Below, piece by piece: positions 61,282-64,000 of a DNA stretch of 64,000 bases (positions are counted from its first letter, which is position 1; every line of letters starts with the position of its first letter). This DNA comes from Anisakis pegreffii (Eukaryota > Nematoda > Chromadorea > Rhabditida > Anisakidae): positions 1 through 64,000 of the forward strand of contig JAPYMA010000587.1 in NCBI GenBank assembly GCA_035041965.1, in the 5' to 3' direction. The position numbers and the translations under genes are program-made. The notes under the pieces are model-generated. The model had not been told where the DNA came from. It made no database searches and saw only the letters and a program-made list of their open reading frames with translations.

Positions 61282-61800
61282 AGAATAATGCAATCAATTT
61301 GCAATCACAGCAACGGTAAATTGCGGAAGAAAGCGCCGCATGCGGTGAACTTCTTTTGATGTTTTCTCAGTTAGTTCCACTTTCATGCTTGAATCATGGC
61401 CATGGAACAAAAGTTCAGCAAAGCAGCAAAAAAGCGATCATCAAACTGATAATAGTAATCATATTGATAGGTGATATCAATTAACAACTCACCTTGATGT
61501 GTTTCTGCGTTGATCAAATAAAATTCTTGCAGTTGTTCCATTGTGATTGATAAGAACTGAATGTGTTCCAATGGTTGAGCGTGAAGTGGAAAAAAAGAAC
61601 AACGAAGAAGAATGCGAATAAAGAAAATAATTTCCGAAAACAAATCAAAATGATCAAGTTATTTGTTAACAAGAGTTGAGGTGATTTGATGATTTGATGA
61701 TGTTCATAATGATCATAACGGTGATGACAATCGAGCTAGCGTCTTGAGTGTTGGTAATCGCTGAATCAACGCTATTTGAGAATTGTTTTCTGATTAGACG

Positions 61801-61837
61801 ATTATTATTACCATTATTATTATTGTTATTGTTGTTA
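61801..61837. repeat. ATT/GTT microsatellite
   Basis: ATT units grade into GTT units with a single ACC interruption, in noncoding sequence. Confidence 0.85.
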
Positions 61838-64000
61838 GATTCGTTGTGTGCTTGTGTCTTGTGTCTTAAATATAAGTTAGCAGTATGCCTGCGTTTATGC
61901 CTGCTCGTCTGCTTCCTTCTGATCTAGTCTTGTTGATTCTTTACTGGTCTCGGGACTTTATTCAGCAGCCGATACTACCTGCTATCTACAGTAGGATGAG
62001 TAGCACACTAACTTCTTGTTCTTCTTCTTCTTCGTCTTTTCATTCTTTCTCAAACCACCGACTACTGCATAGCTCAAAGGTGCCGCCAGCGGTGATATAT
62101 TTCTTTTCCGAATTAGAATCGACGTAAGAGTCTTGAATTCAAAGACCTCATGCCATCATAAGCGTTTGCTTTTGCTGTTGTTGAATCTATTTGCAATGAA
62201 CAATTAGATGAAATGAAGCGAATTCTATTCAACTCAACTGACTGCGTTGTAGTGAACAAGTGGAGCAACATTAAGCAAAACAACAAATTATCAAATTCAT
62301 TTAACATCGATTATCATTCTCCATTGTTGTCGAAAAGTTTCATTTCTTTATTGATTTCCTTGTGCAGAATTATACGAAGAATACAATTTTGACGGGTGTT
62401 AACAGCAACAACAACAATGAATAATAGGAATATTAATGCTTTTATTCTACCTTCGATTCTTCAGATCTTACTTTCTATTGTGCATGAGAAATTTGTTGGT
62501 AGAAATGACATTAAAAGGTAATGTTAGTAAATATTTCGTGTAGTGATCATATCATGGTTGGTCGTCGTCTCTTACATCTCTCTGGAAATTAGCTTTTTCG
62601 AGCAGTAATTCGAGTTTTATAGTAAGCTGTTTCCCTCTAGTGACATACTTTACAAGCTGATTGAATCCTTTTCGGAGATATTTGCATCAGGATTACGATG
62701 CCACAAACAAACTGCATCATTTGAGGCCAGAGCATGATGTTACATTGATGAGCATTCTTGATTGGGAAGTGTCAGAGATTCGTTTCGAAGGTTGAGAACA
62801 AGAAGGTGAAGAAGCCTTGCAAAGTGTTTATTCTCAAGTCCATCTAGAAACGATCTTAATTCATCACAAAATAAGTCGTAACGGACAACGACCACCTGTG
62901 CGAATTCATTATCTTGATATAATTCGATGTAATTTGTCGGCAGTCTTTTTATGATTCACACCTTCGGAATTCCATTTCGTTTCACTTCATTTGTGTTCTT
63001 CAATTGACCACCCACTTCTTTCTTGATCATTCCGTTCGTAGTTCGAAGAATTTTGTTTACCATGTCACACCCTTTTTCATGACGCATTTCCATATTTGTG
63101 ATGGAATTTTTGTGCATATTTCAAAGGGTTCGAATCTAAAATTCACGAAATGACGCTAAACATTGCTAAACAAAGTATTGATCAAAGTCCCTAAATCCAA
63201 ATCAGTAGGTTTTATTTTGCAGTGGTTCAAATTTTTTGCTGAATTCTTCATATCTGCAAGTGAAAATTCATATGGATAATTTTGATTAAGTTTCACACTC
63301 TTCGACAAGAGAGTGTGAAACTCAGTCGAATATCTTGCAATATTTCCACTCTATACAGTTCACTATGATCGATTCGGGAGTCAGTTCTATCAATTGAGTT
63401 CAATAATTTCATCATATCGTCACATTTTCTTCTTTGCATCAAATTGGATATCAACAAGTAATTAATTGTAAGCACATTGTTGATTCGTTAGACAGACTAT
63501 TTTTTGGTCCGAATCGATTGATAATATTATCAACGAAAAAATTCGCCAGTCACCTCTCAGAATTCTTCCTCTATTGCACATGCTTTGGTCATTTATGCAG
63601 TGCTCCATCCAGCAAACGTGCATTCGCTACGGTAATCATAAGCCAGTTGTCACGTAGAAATTTTAATAAGAAAAAGTTCATTGGCAAAAGTTTGATGCAA
63701 ATTGCATATTTTTATCATCGAACTTCGTCTGGCCATCAGTCAAGATGAATTATTTCGTCGGTTCACATTCAGTTGGTTTTTGTTGAGTCGCATTTTTCGA
63801 TGCGCTCGTAACGAAATCCTTTCACAATTTCGTTGTGTTTCGTTCACCACGTTCACCAGCAGGGCCTTTCTACCTCAATGACTCAGCACATATCGATTTG
63901 TGTCAGCCAAGAAATTGCTTTTTGACGAGAAAATTTCTGGTCAACACACAAATAAATCAACAGTTCTCTGGCAGTACACTGTGAATCCGCATGAACTGTC

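Larger units (their letters stand above)
60967..64000. other. Noncoding right end of the window
   Basis: Chance frames up to 104 codons occur (63434-63745) with no splice or motif support. Microsatellites at 61258-61281 and 61801-61837 are the only distinct structures I see. Confidence 0.5.

Noticed and set aside
37621..64000. A third Hox homeobox, tRNA genes, a miR-10 family hairpin or transposon ends
   Set aside because: I scanned by eye for WFQNRR-coding patterns, tRNA B boxes, the miR-10 seed and long terminal or inverted repeats, and found none I could support.

Overview
This window looks like nuclear DNA from a nematode. It is AT-rich. Genes are split into many exons with short T-rich TTTCAG-type splice acceptors. 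The minus strand carries two Hox homeoboxes: one of the EGL-5 type found in nematodes, and an Antennapedia-class one (ant-1 type) that Caenorhabditis lacks. Keeping an ant-1 gene next to egl-5, with long introns and large empty stretches, points to a clade III (Spirurina) worm, perhaps an ascarid relative. The species itself is inference. Almost all uninterrupted reading frames of 60 to 130 codons here are chance frames. The real genes only appear when exons are joined through splice sites with matching phase.

Positions 3150-26821 (+) hold one large gene. I rebuilt 24 coding exons, from an ATG at 3179 to a stop at 26416, and all 23 junctions agree in phase. The product is about 1,674 residues. 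In order it has an acidic N-terminus, a block of about twelve ten-residue Pro/Asp/Gly repeats, a long low-complexity Ser/Glu/Asn region, an arginine-serine (RS) domain, lysine-rich clusters that look like nuclear localisation signals, charged coiled-coil-like segments and a short conserved-looking tail. It resembles a nuclear RS-type RNA-processing factor. I do not recognise the family and give no symbol.

Positions 32247-37620 (-) hold a compound Hox locus. A first exon (37620-37263) joins in phase to an EGL-5 homeodomain exon (34438-34020). A second homeodomain exon of Antp class (32476-32247) follows downstream with the same entry phase. No separate 5' exon is visible for it, so the two homeodomains may be alternative last exons of one transcription unit. 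This is the most interesting part of the window.

Positions 37621-64000 are mostly noncoding. The best gene candidate there is a two-exon minus-strand gene (60966-60371) for a small, probably secreted, 136-residue protein with a poly(A) signal downstream. Two isolated exon-like segments (47731-47760 and 55747-55884, +) and numerous microsatellites complete the picture. I saw no tRNA, rRNA, transposon or CRISPR structures.
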